A stretch of 64,000 nucleotides of DNA, from positions 16,802,001 through 16,866,000 of the forward strand of contig OY727097.1 of the NCBI GenBank assembly GCA_963402885.1. Reading direction: 5' to 3'. The position numbers and the translations under genes were made by a program. Origin of the DNA: Antedon bifida (Eukaryota; Echinodermata; Crinoidea; Comatulida; Antedonidae). Position 1 is the stretch's first letter; every line of letters starts with the position of its first letter. A model generated the notes under the pieces. It was not told the DNA's origin and did not search any database. It saw only the letters and a list, made by a program, of their open reading frames with translations. Positions 1 to 10,439 of the stretch are shown one piece after another.

Positions 1-252
1 ATCACAAAACTTAAAGCGCTAATCAAATATGTATTCCTTTTTACAAAAAATACTTTTAAAACTAGTATTCAGTTCACCAGTCTAAATTAAAACGACACTT
101 ATAACAGCTTTTTGGTTAATTTTGGTTCTTGCCATGTATATTCCAGGGATACCTTCAGAAAAAAGAATGAGAAAACAGTAAAGATATTACTTGTGAAATT
201 AATATCATTAACCCTTAGAACTTTTACATAGTGATTTAGCAGACTACTAGTG

Positions 253-478
253 AAGGGTTTAAATATGCCATGTGTTTTACAGATGATTATTCGGGCGCAG
301 TATTTATATATATTTATATATCTTAAAGGCAGATTTTTCCCCCTTTGGAGATATTAAAACCTTAAGATCCAATAACGGAACCAAATTTGTGTCAAAAGAA
401 TTTAAGGCACTACACGATCTAGAAATAGAATTAGACACCAAACGTCACCACCATATTAACGGTACAGCTAATGTTTAG
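253..478 (+). pseudogene. Copia-type integrase core fragment
   Basis: Two frames joined by one frameshift near 320 give an integrase catalytic-core signature. The first part reads FTDDYSGAVF (first catalytic Asp region). The second reads IKTLRSNNGTKF and SKEFKAL, matching the conserved 'LRSDNGTEF' second-Asp box, in which the Asp is replaced by Asn here. It ends in a degraded HHHINGTAN, where active copies have a 'P-x-x-NG' box. Only about 75 codons remain, with no adjoining reverse transcriptase. The match to retroelement integrases is clear. The Copia assignment is a judgement, supported weakly by a Copia-type gag remnant at the other end of the window. Confidence 0.7.
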
Positions 479-1079
479 GTTTATGACCATTCAAAACATC
501 GAGAAACTCCGGACACACCAACCTAGCAACACTGAAGTTTTTTAGATAAAAATATAAATACCGCCCTCTATTCGGTTTTTTTACATCGAGACGATGGACG
601 ATCAAAATCAATTAATTAATTAATCACATAATTACCCTTTTTTTATTACAAATCGACCACACCAATCAACAGTTAAGTTTTTCTCTAAATGAAAGCAATT
701 CTAATTTCAGAATTCGTGAGAGATTTTCTAGGCTGCAGGAACAAACAATCACGGCCCACAACGATCGAGCAAGGCAATAATTATAATGATCAAATTTTTC
801 GTTCACATTTTCACCTTCACATGTGTCTGGATACATTTAATCAGTCAGTTATTGAGGCCTGAGATAGAGAAGAGTGACACAAATTACCTGAGATCAATCC
901 CATTTCAGGAACGAGTTGGAATCATTGGTGGTTGGCAACGCCAACCGAATATAGGTATTGCATCTATCTCTCTAGTGCTTGATATTTTATTTCATTCTAC
1001 TCTGTCCTACATAGGAATAATAAAGATTCCCTTCAATTAAATTAATTACTGCGAATGCGATCAGCCCATCCCTTTTTGT
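479..1079. other. No recognisable gene
   Basis: AT-rich sequence between two retroelement fragments. The open frame at 786-1040 shows no family motif, no splice context and no codon bias that I can see. It is probably decayed retroelement or spacer. Confidence 0.5.
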
Positions 1080-1084
1080 AACTA

Positions 1085-2090
1085 CATTCCTGGATTGGTT
1101 CTTGTCCCCCATCTAAATTCTTGCTCCTACCTTTAAATGAATTAGGTCCCCTTCTCTTTCTAATCTACATAAATTATCTGATATATGCCTCAAACTATTT
1201 CTCTTATGTTCTATTTGCAGATGACACTAATATCTTTCTCTCCGGCCCAGATCCTAACACTTTAATTCAAACTTTCAACCGAGAAATCCGAAACGTTTCA
1301 AACTGGTTTAAAATCAACAAGCTTTCACTAAACATCAGCAAAACAAATTACATTCACTTTTCCGGAAATAAAAACAATAATAATGCTACAAATACAAATA
1401 TCTATATCGATAATATACCTATCAAACCAGTCGACCACACCCATTTTCTTGGTGTGATTATTGATAATAAACTGAACTGGAATCTCCATATTAATAACAT
1501 TTCAAACAAAATTTCAAGAACTATTGGCATACTAAAAAAACTTAAATTCACTCTTCCGTCTTCCTTTTTTCTTTATATAATACTCTAATACTTCCACATC
1601 TCTCTTACTGCAACATTGCATGGGCAGCCACTGACTCAAAATATCGAACTCTCTGTCCATGGACCAGCACGGAAATAACCAAAATAGACAAACTATTCAA
1701 ACTCCAAAAAAAGGCCCTTCGCATTTGCACTCTCTCAAACTACCTCTCTCACTCTAAACCTCTTTTTCACACCCTAAATACCCTAAACATTTTTGATTGA
1801 TTAATAAATTGCAAACTGCCCTCTTCATGTATAGGTACTACATTTCCAAAAACTATAACAGTAAGCAAATACTAAACTCTATACTACATACCGGACCCCT
1901 ACTCTGGAACTCTCTTAATCCGTCAATAACTAATAGCAAAACAAATAATACTCTAAAAATAAACTACAAATCTTATCTAATATCAAAATATAAAGTAAAT
2001 TAATTATTAATTTCCAACCATTTGTATCTATTATATTTTTGTATATGTTTGCATTATGTGAATGAACTTGAACTTGAACTTGATATATGT
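1085..2090 (+). pseudogene. Non-LTR retrotransposon reverse transcriptase, 3' fragment
   Basis: The C-terminal half of a LINE reverse transcriptase, in at least three frames. 1121-1588 contains GPLLFLIYIN, the catalytic FADDTNIF box and the FLGVIIDNKLNW box (thumb entry). A frameshift near 1590 leads to YCNIAWAATDSKYR and KIDKLFKLQKKALRI, and another near 1797 leads to GPLLWNSLNP, ending at 2003. The sequence just before GPLL is degraded, so the conserved 'VPQGS' box is missing. The 3' end carries TTGAAC repeats at about 2063-2083, typical of the short tandem tail on CR1/L2/Jockey-like LINEs. No endonuclease is present, as expected for a 5'-truncated copy. The clade within this group is uncertain. 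Confidence 0.85.
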
Positions 2091-3030
2091 CATGAATCAA
2101 TAAAAAAAATATACATAAGGCTATCTCAGAATTATTTCCTATATCTTTTAAATCTAGGCCATATATGTGAGCCTACACGTAGCACCTACACACCGAGAAG
2201 TTACAGTCACAAATGAATGATTTTGTGCAAATGCCAAGGGCTTTTGTGCGTGGTGAGGAAATTGTAACATTTTGTTAACATTTTCATCAGCTGTTTGGTG
2301 GGGTCAATAGTTTGCTTTTACTATGTTTTATCATATAAACAAAACAAAAACTCAAGAAAAAACAAAAGATTTAATTTTCCTTATAATATGGATAGGCCTA
2401 TGTTCCGACTAATGATAATTCACTCTGCACCATACAATAATTGAAAACTCAAAATTTTACTAGCTATATTATCAGACTATAACAAAATGCTTTTTTTAAA
2501 TTGTCAGGTCACTGGCCAATATGTTTGGGATAGGCATATCAATGCTAATGTACAATAGCTCATCAAGTTGTGGCTGCCTTAAAGAATAGACAGTTCTTCA
2601 TCGTTATATTTCACTGCCAAAGGGTATATGCAATTTATCTTTTTTTTTTTATATTATAGAAATACAACATAGTTAATTTAAAGATATATTTTCCCCCTGC
2701 AAAAAAAAAATTGTTGAATAATATGCAATTCTAATGTCACTTTGACCAAAACTTGGATCAGAACAATTTTTTTTCCCTAAAAAGTAGTTTTTTGTTCAAT
2801 TTATCCAATTATTTTGTATTCTTATCAGTTTTTTTTCTACAGAAATGATTAACTTTATTGAAACTGCAAAATGGCCTATTCAAAGTAACTGGTATATACT
2901 GTATCCATAACAGTTATTGAATGATTTTCTTTCACACACGCACACCAGTCTTAATAATACAATTGAACAGCTGATGTAAAAAGTATCAATAATGTATTTA
3001 GCACTGTTTTTAAGGTTTCTTAATAATTAT
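2091..3030. other. No recognisable gene
   Basis: AT-rich with many A and T homopolymers. I see no open frame with a family motif. It may contain the 5' part of the Harbinger element that follows. Confidence 0.5.
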
Positions 3031-3680
3031 GACAGATTTACTGATATCTATGATTGATGACCAGGTCGCATACATGATGCCAGGGTCTTGCCCACTCAAC
3101 TCTACCAGCAACAACAACAATGCAGAGGTACATTTCTTAAAAATGTTATGAATATTACTATACATAAAACATTTTATTTTACATGAAATGCAATTTAGAT
3201 ACTGTACATAATATGCCATTTCCCCTTTTTTGTTATGTAGAAAAACAAGCAGTTAAATGGGGTTGATGTGCCAGTCTGCTTGATTAATGATCCTGCTTAT
3301 CTGGGGCTAAAGGCTACATCAACAACAACCATCTAACTCCAAGCCAAAGCAATTTCAACTGGCGATTAAGTTCTGCCAGAGTTATGGTTGAGAACGCTTT
3401 TGGTAGGCTTAAAGGGCGATGGAGACGACTGCTGAAGTGCAACCACACCCCTATCGTATTTTCCAGCGACATTGTTGCAGCCTGTTGTGTGTTACACAAC
3501 TTTTGTGAAATTCACAAAGATGGGATGTGACAATGGATGAAGAGATGGAACAAGGTTTGATTCAACCTGATGCAGATCCAATCAACGACAATAGACCTGA
3601 AAGAGCAGCTTATTTAAGAGATGCTATCGCAGCATATTTAAATATTAAATACAAATACAGTTCAGTAGTTTAATCAATAT
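3031..3680 (+). pseudogene. PIF/Harbinger (HARBI1-like) transposase fragment
   Basis: The C-terminal part of a DDE_Tnp_4 nuclease. Around 3031-3119 the frame reads RFTDIYD then PGRIHDARVL, matching the conserved 'G-x-x-x-D-x-x-VLR' region after the second Asp. After a possible intron (3120-3240), the text resumes with VPVCLINDPAY (third motif, 'LLGDPAYP'). After a frameshift it reads LTPSQSNFNWRLSSARVMVE and ENAFGRLKGRWRRLLK, then ACCVLHNFCE. These are the hallmark C-terminal motifs of Harbinger transposases. Several frameshifts and stops show it is dead. No Myb-like partner ORF or terminal repeats were found nearby. Confidence 0.88.
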
Positions 3681-3768
3681 TTCATAAATTTAGCACACAT
3701 CTTACCTTAATAATACTTTTTATATATTAATCGACGTTAACTAGTAGGCCTATAATATAGAAGCTAAC

Positions 3769-3975
3769 TTGTTTGTTATTATAGGTATTGTGAATAAACA
3801 CACAACAGAAAAAATCAAAGCAAATAAAAGAGAAAAATATCAAAACAATCCAGATTTCAAAGAAAAAAGTAAAGTAAATCAAAGAAACAAATATCAGAAC
3901 AATTCAGATTTCAAAGAAAAAGGTAAATTAAATCAAAGAAACAAATATCAAAACAAAATGATTTCAAAGAACTAA
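3769..3975 (+). repeat. 66-bp coding-type repeat (KYQNN-DFKEK units)
   Basis: About two and a half in-frame copies of a 22-residue unit reading KYQNNPDFKEKSKVNQRN with small changes. Lysine-rich repeats of this kind occur at the N-terminus of some transposon proteins, which I recall only loosely. No start or partner domain is visible, and the frame stops at 3975. It could be the remnant of a repeat-containing host or element protein. Confidence 0.45.
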
Positions 3976-4437
3976 CATTGCCTACTACACCAAGCACCAA
4001 TGAATCAGACATAGATAGTGACTGAAAAACTAGGTGTTAATGCATTTTGTTTTGCTCTTTAAAAATGTATACCTGCTGATGTCTGCACTATGAATTTATA
4101 ATGTTTACAAAACTGTATTTATGTACAGCATTTTTTAACTGTTTTATAATATAGTTGGTCCCATTTCTTTGCTCTTTTGAAACTAACAATATTCATTTGT
4201 TTAATGGAACATGACATAACCAAAATACTAAAACTTTTATGTTTTATTTTGTAAAAACGTTTTCTCACCCAACATTTCGTTTCCTTCACTAAGAACGAAA
4301 CTTTTCTAAAAATATATTTTGGAAGATGAATTTTTTAAAATTTGATAACAGGTTTACCTACCCACTTTTAACTTGACTATATATTTAGTTTCGGATTGTG
4401 CGTCGTGTTTCGACTGTATGATCAATATTTATACTGT

Positions 4438-4570
4438 ATATGATATTTTATTACCTCCGCCAAGGAGGTTATGTTTTCACCCCTGTATGTTTGTGCGTTT
4501 TGGTGTAAATCAACAAACCTTCCTATAGAGGACCTACCGCCGATCGAGGACGTCCTCGGTTAAAAATATT
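4438..4570 (+). repeat. Dispersed repeat end with CCTCCGCCAAGGAGG hairpin
   Basis: The stretch TTACCTCCGCCAAGGAGGTT (4451-4470) is a self-complementary block (CCTCC/GGAGG) followed by TATGTTTTCACCCC. I recall this block from interspersed repeats in several marine animal genomes. The remainder (to about 4570) has a second palindromic block, CGAGGACGTCCTCG. No second terminus was located, so class and limits are unknown. Confidence 0.4.
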
Positions 4571-5409
4571 GCCAGAATCAATTTGTGTGATTTAGGCCCT
4601 ATAGATTGGAATGGATGATGAGGACTACCCGTTGGGATTAATTATTATTTTCACATATTCTGCATTAAATTATGTTTTAAATATATGTTGGGAATTTAAA
4701 GTAAAAACTGTGATTAAAAAACTCCGCAACGATTGTTTTTCAATTTTTGCCTTTTTTTTTTTTAAATCTGGATTATACGTTTCTTCGATTCATGTGCAAA
4801 ATTAAAATGGTACAAAGTGACTGTTTATTTTCATAGTCGTCCGTGTGACGTAGGCTATGTGTGACTCACGGCAGCCAATCACTGACGTCCTCTTTTGGTC
4901 GTGATATTGGTGATATGCAAGCATGTGTGCAGACCGCGCAAAAACATGGTGGATGATAATAAGTGAGTGGAAAACAGACATAGGCATAATAGATATACAT
5001 TAATTTATTGTATATTTTTAATCAAAACAATAAAGTAGGATTAGGGTAGGCCTAACCCTAGCTAGCCTGTACTAAGACTTTTTAGTTGTAGACTAGGCCT
5101 AAAAGAAGGGCCTAGCCTAGTAGCTAGGCCTGTACAGTAGACTATTAGTATAGTAGTACTAATGTAATATTAGGCTTATGTGGAACACGGTTTACGCAAC
5201 AATTCGATGATATGAATTTCGTATTCGATGATATGAATTTCAAATTCAATGATATGAATTTCAAATTCGATGATATGAATTTCAAATTCGATGATATGAA
5301 TTTCGAATTCGATGATATGAATTAGGCCTAGGCCCTAGGCCTATGCCTAGTACGTACGTCTGATTTTCTAAAATTATTAATTTATTATTTCTAAAATTAT
5401 TGTTTGCAG
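4571..5409. other. Possible promoter/5' region of the Tudor-like gene
   Basis: No long coding frame. A higher-GC segment at about 4840-4980 contains a possible first exon ending at a donor near 4962 (ATAA|GTGAGT). Its short ATG frame at 4946 does not continue in frame into the exon at 5410, so it would be 5' UTR. 5040-5170 is rich in AGGCCTA-type words. Confidence 0.35.
5205..5320. repeat. 21-bp minisatellite, about five copies
   Basis: Tandem copies of GATGATATGAATTTCAAATTC with single-base variants (GTATTC, CAATG). The run ends at GATGATATGAATTAGGCC. It lies upstream of the small Tudor-like exons and has no coding content. Confidence 0.9.
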
Positions 5410-5411
5410 TA

Positions 5412-6791
5412 ATGCCACAAGGTACTAGGAGAAGGCAGATGCAAGAGAAAGTAAGTAGGCTATCTCCTTAATTTTGTTCCTCTTAAGTAAAAATAGGCTT
5501 TTTTATAGTTTTTAAAACCAGTGAAGACATATTTTTTTTTCATATATAATATTAATTATGATGTGCACCACTGCCATAAATACTAGGCCTATACCATGCT
5601 TATTTAATAATTTTTTTACGTTTATCAATTTCAAAATTTAGTAAATATGGTGATAGAAAAATAAAGTACTTATAATTCTTATTGGGCTGTATCTTCTTTT
5701 CCATGAGAGACACACACAAAAGATTTGTACCCGAGTAATGAACTAAAAGAAAGAAATAACATTTTCAATTTCCTAAAACATTTATGTTCGGGCAACTTAC
5801 TCTGTACAAGACAAATAAATAAATATAAATATGGGCCGGTTCAAATTCCCTTATTGCTTAGCTACAGGAAGTCAACTCGGGTCTTAGTTTTGTCTATCCA
5901 ATAAGTTTTATGGAAACCACTCTTTTTCCTCTGCTTCATTTTGGAATGCATTGCCCATTGACATCTGCCAGGCAACTTTTACCAGTGCCTTTAAATCACT
6001 TCTAAAAACCCACCTTTTCTCAAACCATTTTGTAAAACCAACTTTTCTTTTTAATTTCTCTTTAAATTGTTAAGCGATTTGAGGCTTGTAGCATAAGGTG
6101 CTATATCAAGTTTCAGAAATATGTATAGTGCTGCAGTGCGCATTTGAAATATATGTCAAGATCTTCAGAAATATTGTATAAAAGTGCCACACTAAAGCCT
6201 AAAATGGTTTATATGTGATGCAGCACTTAATCATTTCTAGGAACCTCAAATATGAACTTGATTCATGCAATATTTTAAAATAAATAAATTACAAGTTGTC
6301 AATGAACTGATTGAATTGTCTGAATTCATTCTGTAAGTTTTTGTACAGTTGATAAATGTTTATTTTATTTTTTTATATTAAATTCATTTAATTAGTTGCC
6401 AGTATTGAATGAGATTTCTAATCATGAAATCTTTAAGTAGAATTGAAGTAAAAAAAAACCTTAATAAATAATTGTTAATTTAAAATGATTTTCAGTTTGC
6501 AGTAGGTGAGAATGTTTTAGCTATATGGCCACCTAGTGGTACGTGGCACCAAGCTACCATAATATCGTTTATCAGAGGTAAGTCTATAAAGTATTAATAA
6601 CAATGTAAAAACAAAAATACACTCATTTTGCTTATGGCCACAAACAATAGAAAAGTATTTAATGTAGTGAGATGCTTATCTTTTTTAAAATAAATTTATT
6701 TTTAATAAACACGTCCATATACATTATTTTATACAAATACAAAGTCCAATACGATAAAGATTCTGTAACACGATTTTTGTTTGAACATCAA
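5412..6791 (+). CDS. 5' exons of a Tudor-like domain gene (LBR-like N-terminus)
   Basis: Three exons join in phase. 5412-5450 gives MPQGTRRRQMQEK and ends at GTAAGT, phase 0. 6496-6577 gives FAVGENVLAIWPPSGTWHQ then ATIISFIR, phase 1. 6745-6791 gives VQYDKDSVTRFLFEHQ and ends at GTAAGT. The peptide has the beta-barrel pattern of a chromatin-reading Tudor domain: 'VGENVLA-W-P-S-x-x-W-x-x-A-x-I' followed by 'V-x-Y-D'. The order 'MP..KF..GE.V' recalls the start of lamin B receptor. The family assignment is inference; the in-phase splice sites are seen. Downstream exons are not found. A Tc1/mariner element begins 340 bp further on and probably sits in the next intron. The third exon's acceptor has a weak pyrimidine tract. 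Confidence 0.5.
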
Positions 6792-6846
6792 GTAAGTATA
6801 CATACTTTATGATTTATATAACATAAACTGCAGAAAGCATTGAAAC

Positions 6847-6891
6847 AAGTTAGAGGTTGAGGTATTTAGTAAATACCTCACCCTCTAACTT
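6847..6891. repeat. Near-perfect 45-nt palindrome
   Basis: The left arm AAGTTAGAGGTTGAGGTATT pairs with the right arm AATACCTCACCCTCTAACTT. There is a single mismatch (a G-U pair in RNA) and almost no loop. It lies in the putative intron after the third Tudor-like exon. The loop is too short for a typical microRNA precursor. It may be the core of a foldback element. Confidence 0.75.
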
Positions 6892-7208
6892 AGTATCATT
6901 TTAAAGTAGATAATCTGTACTTTTAAATTCTGTGCGAACCCATAAACCGTTCCAGAATTTAGCCCACCGTGTGCAGTATTTCAAACTCTGTTCATGTGCT
7001 TAACAACGTGGATAATGAAAAACTTGGCCCATAAGGATGATTTAAATCTTAATGAACAATATTATCTTGTTACAATGTTTATACACGTGAATCATGGCGT
7101 CGTCTAACCAATGATGTTGCTGTAACGCTCATACAGTACAGAAATAAATTACTGCTTCGTATCTACGCGTAGCCTTTCGTAGCCTACGCGTAGGTAGATC
7201 GTAGGTCA

Positions 7209-7480
7209 TTGTTCTCTCCTACGATGTATTGTTCGTAGCCTACGATGTATTGTTCGTAGCCTACGATGTATTGTTTGTAGCCTACGATGTATTGTTAGTA
7301 GCCTACGATGTATTGTTCTCTCCTACGATGTATTATTCTCTCCTACGATGTATTGTACGTAGCCTACGATGTATTGTTATGATAATTATCAACGCGTCGA
7401 TCGTAGGGTGGTTCGTAGGGTTCACCATTGTTACATCAACGTAGGGTATTGTTCTGAACGTAGCCTACGATGTATTGTTA
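7209..7480. repeat. 21-bp minisatellite inside the Tc1/mariner element
   Basis: Roughly ten copies of TACGATGTATTGTTCGTAGCC with variants (TTCTCTCC or TTAGTAGCC spacers). The unit shares CGTAGCCTACG with the 3' subterminal region (9376-9388). The array therefore probably arose by expansion of a subterminal motif rather than being independent host sequence. The long open frame through it is a by-product of the 21-bp period. Confidence 0.85.
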
Positions 7481-8403
7481 TGATAATTATAGTGTGTACC
7501 TAGTATCTATTAGTTGATTGAAACATGAGCAACAATTTTGCAAATACATTACTACTGCTTAAATCGTTGTTAAAGATTAGAATACAGAAACTCCTAACAC
7601 CTTTCGCCTATATTATATACCCCTCGCGGCCGCACGCATATACAACGGCAAAATGCCACAAGTTCTAGCCGGGCTACAGTAGGTTAGGCTAGTAGGCCTA
7701 GGTACATAATTAATTTACAACAAATGAAAATTAAATAGGCCTAGGCGCAAAATAAACAAAGTATAGACTAACAATTATATTGACAATAATGCAGCCATCA
7801 TTCTCACGGCAGATCAGTTTTAACAAAAATAAAATTACCGACCACCCGAGCGGGCCCAAACAAAAATAATTCGAATGAAAAAAACATGTGCACAGAGAGC
7901 TCTCCTTCGATCCTCGCGGCGGCGGAGAGAGACAGAGTGAAAACAGTATGTCACGTGGTCAACAACCAGATACGGTGTTATTACAAAATACAAATTGCGT
8001 ACTATTTTTAGTTCTGGTCCATTACATTTTATAATAAATAAAAATATATAATTTTAAAAATTAAACATATAAATGTAAACATTTAAGCTTAGCATAATTA
8101 TATACGCTACTACTGAATAGGTAGGCTATAATATGAGAACTGTTAATAAATCTACATATATCAGTTTTATACCATTTTTTCTTGATATAATTATGGAAGT
8201 TTAAATTAAATTAACTGTTCTGTATTTTGTTATTGAATTGCCAACGAACATTGGGTGGGGTCGGATTCAAGCTTGTTTTGTCGTTGACCGTATTGATATG
8301 TTAATTCATGTCATTGTTTTACAAACCACTCGTGTTATATATTATGGGTACTGTACAGTAGTTATAAATCATTTTATTTTTTGTTTGATGAGCTTTCTTC
8401 AAC

Positions 8404-9414
8404 ATGTCTAAAACACCGTTCCACATCAGATCAGGGATTGTCTGTTATTTTCATCTCGGATTCAGCGTATCGAAAATTATAGAAATACTTCACTCTGAAG
8501 GTTATTCACAAGACCACTGTCTCAAGAATTGTTAGTCGGTTTGAAGAATTTAAATCTATTGGTGATCGACCTCGATCTGGACGTCCGGGGAAAGTGACTT
8601 GAATATAATTGACCAAGCGATGACCGACAACGATGAAACAACGGCAAGGCAACTTCGAGATATTATCATTGATAAGACTGGGGTTCACTTATCCATCCAA
8701 ACAATTAAGATGACAAGAAGAAAACTACAATGGCGCTGTGAGGGAACGAGATACTGTCAGTTAATTCGCGGACCCAATAAAGTTGATCGTCTACATTATG
8801 CGGTGACCTGTATCCGTAACAGAGAATCATTCAGAAACGTAATTTTTACAGACGAATGTACTGTTGAACTTGACCACCACGCCAGAATAACATTTCATAA
8901 AATCGGAGAACCCAAAAAATTGAAACCAAAACCAAAACATCCACTTAAAGTTCATGTCTGGTCTGGAATCTCAAGAAAAGGTGCAATGCCCATCGTTATA
9001 TTCGACGGGATTATGCGAACAGATTTTTATGTTAATTCGATTTTAAAGGACACAGTCATACCGTTCGTCACAACGCACTATTCAGATACTGGCTACAGAT
9101 TTATGCAAGATAACGATCCAAAACATACCGCGAATGCCACTAAAGAATTTATGTTGCAAAACGATATATACTGGTGGAAAACCCCTGCCGAAAGTCCCGA
9201 TCTAAATCCGATTGAGTTGGTGTGGCACCAAATGAAAGATTACTTAAGAAAAGTTCACAAACCGCATACGAAGGATCAACTGGTCGATGGAATCAAGACG
9301 TTCTGGACTGAACAAATGAATCCAGACTTATGCCAAAAATATGTCAGTCATCTTACTACCTACGAAGCCAACAACGTAGCCTACGTTCTATCTACGAAGC
9401 TACTTCGTAGGTAA
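8404..9414 (+). pseudogene. Tc1/mariner transposase, frameshifted
   Basis: Starts at ATG 8404 (MSKTPFHIRSGIVCYF), the helix-turn-helix region that binds the terminal repeats. Frameshifts near 8508 and 8600 interrupt the DNA-binding domain, which also reads SRIVSRFEEFKSIGDRPR and SGRPGK. The catalytic domain is open from 8599 to 9414: first Asp in FTDECTVEL (8851), second in MQDNDPKHTAN (9109), Glu in SPDLNPIELVW (9214). The spacing of 34 residues between the last two is the Tc1 'DD34E' signature. All three catalytic residues are kept, so the damage is confined to the N-terminal part. C-terminus reads AYVLSTKLLRR, overlapping the subterminal repeat. Confidence 0.92.
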
Positions 9415-9455
9415 AGTTGCAGTACTTTCTTTCTGTACTGTAGTTCTTATTGTAT

Positions 9456-9722
9456 TTGTGTATTTTCAAAAATCATTGATAAATGTTCCCAAATTCACGC
9501 CGCTTACTATGGCAGGTTGGATTTCAAAAGGGGTAAAGGAGACTGACGGTAAATCGCTGACTTTTTTTAAGGAAAAATACGTACACGGTGGGGTTATTGC
9601 CCATGTGCCTAGGACGGATGGCCAAGGCACAGATTATGTTATACAGGCATATTGCCATCGCAGCCAAAGAGCACAACTTAGAGAAGCTCATTGCTCTTGT
9701 GTTGCAGGGTCAGCACCCTAGC
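9456..9722 (+). pseudogene. SWIM-like zinc-finger fragment
   Basis: An 87-residue open frame with MAGWISKGVKETDGKSLTF, a segment HGGVIAHVPRTDGQGTDYVI and a C-terminal CHRSQRAQLREAHCSCVAG. The last piece resembles the SWIM-type 'C-x-C-x-AG' tail found with some mobile-element and YqaJ-type exonuclease proteins. It stops directly after CVAGSAP, before the expected C-x-H. Function not established. It could also be a remaining exon of the gene disrupted by the Tc1 element. Confidence 0.4.
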
Positions 9723-10099
9723 TAAAGTAGTAGTAGTAGTAGTAGTACAGTATGCAATAACGAATTTCCAATAATATTATTATTATTATTATAATAACCG
9801 ATAATCCGTGCTAGGCTCGAGTACTCGAGGTACTACAGCATACAGGCCAACTATCTAGGGCCTAGAGCTGGGTACAGTATATAACAAAAACGCGTCTTAA
9901 TTCAATCCAAATTAAAATAAAATATGTTAAGATTTGCCCATATAACATTAAAATTGTTAAGGGTGTTGCAAAAAAAAAAGATACTGCTATTATGTGTGTT
10001 TTAAACGTTCTTTTCTACCTACCTTTTTAACTCAACCCATCGGACTTTCCCATACAAAAACATGTGGCGAAATGGTTTGTTTACAATCTATACCTACTC
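9723..10099. other. Microsatellites and spacer
   Basis: Contains (AGT)n at about 9727-9748 and (TTA)n at about 9776-9794, then unremarkable AT-rich DNA. No coding frame is supported. Confidence 0.6.
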
Positions 10100-10439
10100 G
10101 GTGAAATTTGAGTGACTTCATCGCGGTTCGCCATTTCTCTCTATTGTGATAATATTTCTGAGGTAAGAACTGAATAAAGATATTGTTTACATTAATGTGT
10201 TTTATGTACAGTATGTCTCACAAAGTAGTCTAGAGTCTTGTGAATCAATAGTAACTGCCCATGAAAATCTTAATTATAATATTCTCTTGATCTGATTATG
10301 AAATAATGTCAAGATTGTTGCAGTGTTTTGTTAGTAACTTTAATTGTAACTTTGTCTTCTTCAGATTGTTGTCAGAGTGAACAACAATAAGGATGATGAG
10401 AACCGACATGAGGATGTTAATTGTGATGATATGTCTGAG
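10100..10439 (+). CDS. Upstream exons of the first zinc-finger/recombinase gene (tandemly duplicated)
   Basis: A probable exon, 10364-10439, follows a good acceptor (CTTCTTCAG). It reads IVVRVNNNKDDENRHEDVNC then DDMSE without stops. Its natural donor is GAG|GTAAGAACT, now displaced to 23273-23284 because a P-like transposon inserted at GTCTGAG. A similar exon end with the same donor and about 110 bp of the same intron sits just upstream (to 10158), so exon plus intron start were duplicated in tandem. The acidic content matches the acidic N-terminal regions of the downstream recombinase-like genes. Assignment to that gene is inference from position and phase. Confidence 0.45.

Larger units (their letters stand above)
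7134..9440 (+). mobile_element. Tc1/mariner transposon with TA target duplication
   Basis: The left end CAGTACAGAAATAAATTACT begins at 7134 just after TA. The right end, read on the other strand, is CAGTACAGAAAGAAAGTACT and is followed by TA at 9441. Ends match at most positions over about 22 bp. TA duplication and a CAGT start are typical of IS630/Tc1/mariner elements. At about 2.3 kb it is longer than a usual 1.3-1.7 kb Tc1. The extra length is a 21-bp minisatellite near the left end and 0.9 kb of non-coding DNA. Subterminal CGTAGCCTACG words occur at both ends. The transposase it carries is broken. Confidence 0.85.

Noticed and set aside
7229..7444. Open frame with repeated VAYDVLF peptide
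   Set aside because: The 21-bp repeat is a multiple of three, so it stays open by chance; it lies in the non-coding part of the Tc1 element.
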